Under the pieces are notes generated by a model. The model ran no database searches. It was given only the letters and a program-made list of their open reading frames with translations, and was not told where the DNA came from. From contig CAMBPQ010000030.1 of the NCBI GenBank assembly GCA_945869735.1, forward strand, positions 1-34,001: a stretch of DNA of 34,001 nt, in the 5' to 3' direction. The stretch is from Planctomicrobium piriforme. Its GTDB lineage: Bacteria; Planctomycetota; Planctomycetia; Pirellulales; UBA1268. Made by a program: the position numbers and the translations under genes. This document shows, in pieces, positions 33,234-34,001 of the stretch; the stretch's first letter is position 1; every line of letters begins with the position of its first letter.

Positions 33234-33761
33234 ATGACCGAGCCGATGTCGAAGCCGATACGTGCCGCTTTCAAGGAATGGGCCGTAATCTGCCGGGCTC
33301 TCGCCTCCGGCAGGCAGGACGTGATCCTGCGGAAAGGCGGGATCGTGGAACCAGGGGGTGAGTTTCACGCTGACCACATCGAGTTTCTCCTGTTGCCGAC
33401 GTTCCTCCACCAGTCGCCTGAAAGCATCGTGCCCGAGGCCCGCGACCTCCTCGTCGACATCGACGCCGACCGGCCACCCGAGGGGACAATCGTCTTTCGG
33501 CATCTGGCACGGGTCCGCGAGTCGCTCCGAGTGCGGTCGCTCGATGAACTGGCGGCTTTCCGTAACCGTCACGTCTGGTCCGACGCAGTGGTCGCCGAGC
33601 GGTTCCACCGCTGGAAAGACGAGCTCCACGTCTTGGTGGTCGATGTGGCCCCCCTGGCCTCACCCGTCACTGTGCCGTGGCACGAGTCTTACGGCGGATG
33701 CAAGTCGTGGGTCGAGCTTCAGGACGACGTGCCGCTGAACCTCACGATGAGCGCGTCGTAG
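33234..33761 (+). CDS. DUF1802 family protein
   Basis: A 175-residue protein that matches the DUF1802 pattern: FKEWAVICRALASGRQDVIL with the following RKGGIVEPGG, then HADHIEFLLLPTFLHQSPE, the characteristic F-L-L-x-P-T-x-x-H-Q block, and a C-terminal VVDVAPLASPVTVPWHESYGG. The function of this family is unknown; it is cytoplasmic by appearance. The ATG at 33234 has GGAG about 6 nt upstream; the upstream open frame runs through repeat R6 and is not coding. Its 3' end overlaps the convergent cytochrome P450 gene by 43 nt. Confidence 0.88.
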   Translation: MTEPMSKPIRAAFKEWAVICRALASGRQDVILRKGGIVEPGGEFHADHIEFLLLPTFLHQSPESIVPEARDLLVDIDADRPPEGTIVFRHLARVRESLRVRSLDELAAFRNRHVWSDAVVAERFHRWKDELHVLVVDVAPLASPVTVPWHESYGGCKSWVELQDDVPLNLTMSAS

Positions 33762-34001
33762 CCAAGCGGGCGGTCGTAGGCGGTGGTGTGTTCCACGCGG
33801 GGCGTCGCCTCGACGAGGTCGATCCGGCGCACGCGTTCGCAGAGCACGTTGAGTAGTCCGCGGACGATGGCCCGCGAGTGGGCCGCTCCGAGGCACAGAT
33901 GCGCGCCAAATCCGAAGGCCACGTGGGGATTCGGCCGACGGTCGAGCCGGACCTCGCGGGGGCATGCAAATGCCGTCTCGTCGAGGTTGGCCGAGGCCCA
34001 G
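33719..34001 (-). CDS. Cytochrome P450, C-terminal part (runs off window)
   Basis: The last 93 residues of a P450. ASANLDETAFACPREVRLDR and PNPHVAFGFGAHLCLGAAHS are diagnostic: the heme-thiolate loop F-G-x-G-x-H-x-C-L-G-A-A is complete, with the cysteine ligand in HLCLG, followed by the L helix and a C-terminal ending YDALIVRFSGTSS. The N-terminal about 300 residues lie beyond 34001. Bacterial soluble P450 type (CYP class with ferredoxin partners) is likely; the substrate is unknown. The stop at 33719 lies inside the 3' end of the convergent DUF1802 gene. Confidence 0.93.
   Translation of the reverse strand, partial: WASANLDETAFACPREVRLDRRPNPHVAFGFGAHLCLGAAHSRAIVRGLLNVLCERVRRIDLVEATPRVEHTTAYDRPLGYDALIVRFSGTSS

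Overview
The window looks like a chromosomal segment from a GC-rich planctomycete, probably a Pirellulales-type organism. This is an inference from gene content: Tat-exported Gfo/Idh/MocA oxidoreductase and sugar-isomerase-like proteins, a PQQ-like beta-propeller protein, a secreted DUF5117/DUF4953-type metzincin, an extra groEL, a four-ACT aspartokinase and DUF1802. No rRNA, tRNA, CRISPR array or complete insertion sequence was recognised.

Layout. 1-2250: a degenerate repeat, then (minus strand) a broken ridA::eda chimera followed by a gntP-type gluconate/sugar-acid permease. 2243-4742 (minus): a Gfo/Idh/MocA oxidoreductase followed by a TIM-barrel sugar isomerase/epimerase, both with twin-arginine leaders. 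4985-5392 (plus): a bifunctional-nuclease-domain protein. 5399-9758 (minus): a threonine-branch cluster in the order homoserine dehydrogenase, phosphoglycerate-mutase-like homoserine kinase, aspartokinase. 10275-12827 (plus): a secreted PQQ-like propeller protein and an M42 aminopeptidase. 13081-20396 (plus): a proteostasis cluster groEL1-groES-groEL2-dnaJ-grpE, then an FmdB-type zinc ribbon, a YacG-type zinc protein and a multipass membrane protein. 20590-24025 (minus): a secreted metzincin followed by a T-loop-less PII-like protein and a receiver-like protein. 24129-27797 (plus): an APH-fold kinase-like protein and a DsbD-type thiol:disulfide reductase. 28138-29208 (minus) purM and 29318-31519 (plus) glgX are divergent. 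32011-33047 (plus): a two-gene exported pair, a His-rich lipoprotein and a CxxC-containing secreted protein. 33234-33761 (plus): a DUF1802 protein. 33719-34001 (minus): the C-terminal end of a cytochrome P450 that runs off the window.

The most unusual signal is not a gene. Six intergenic gaps (1-178, 9938-10162, 20393-20592, 27795-28140, 31541-31907, 33044-33175) carry related mosaic repeats. They are built from an outer terminal inverted repeat, an inner 23-24 bp block pair, a GAAGCCCCAA core present eight times, and a module of about 190 bp centred on a conserved GC hairpin. The best-defined copy lies between two convergent genes, and its inverted-repeat tips contain the TAG stop codons of both. 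Other copies also start at or very near a stop codon. The family looks like a non-autonomous, MITE-like element. The second clear oddity is an in-frame ridA::eda deletion fusion, later broken by an exact 8-bp tandem duplication.

Several clusters make sense as units. The hom-kinase-lysC genes cover the committed steps from aspartate towards threonine, apart from aspartate-semialdehyde dehydrogenase and threonine synthase. The groEL/groES/dnaJ/grpE block is a folding unit without dnaK in view. The ridA-eda-gntP remnant and the neighbouring oxidoreductase/isomerase pair point to carbohydrate or sugar-acid catabolism.
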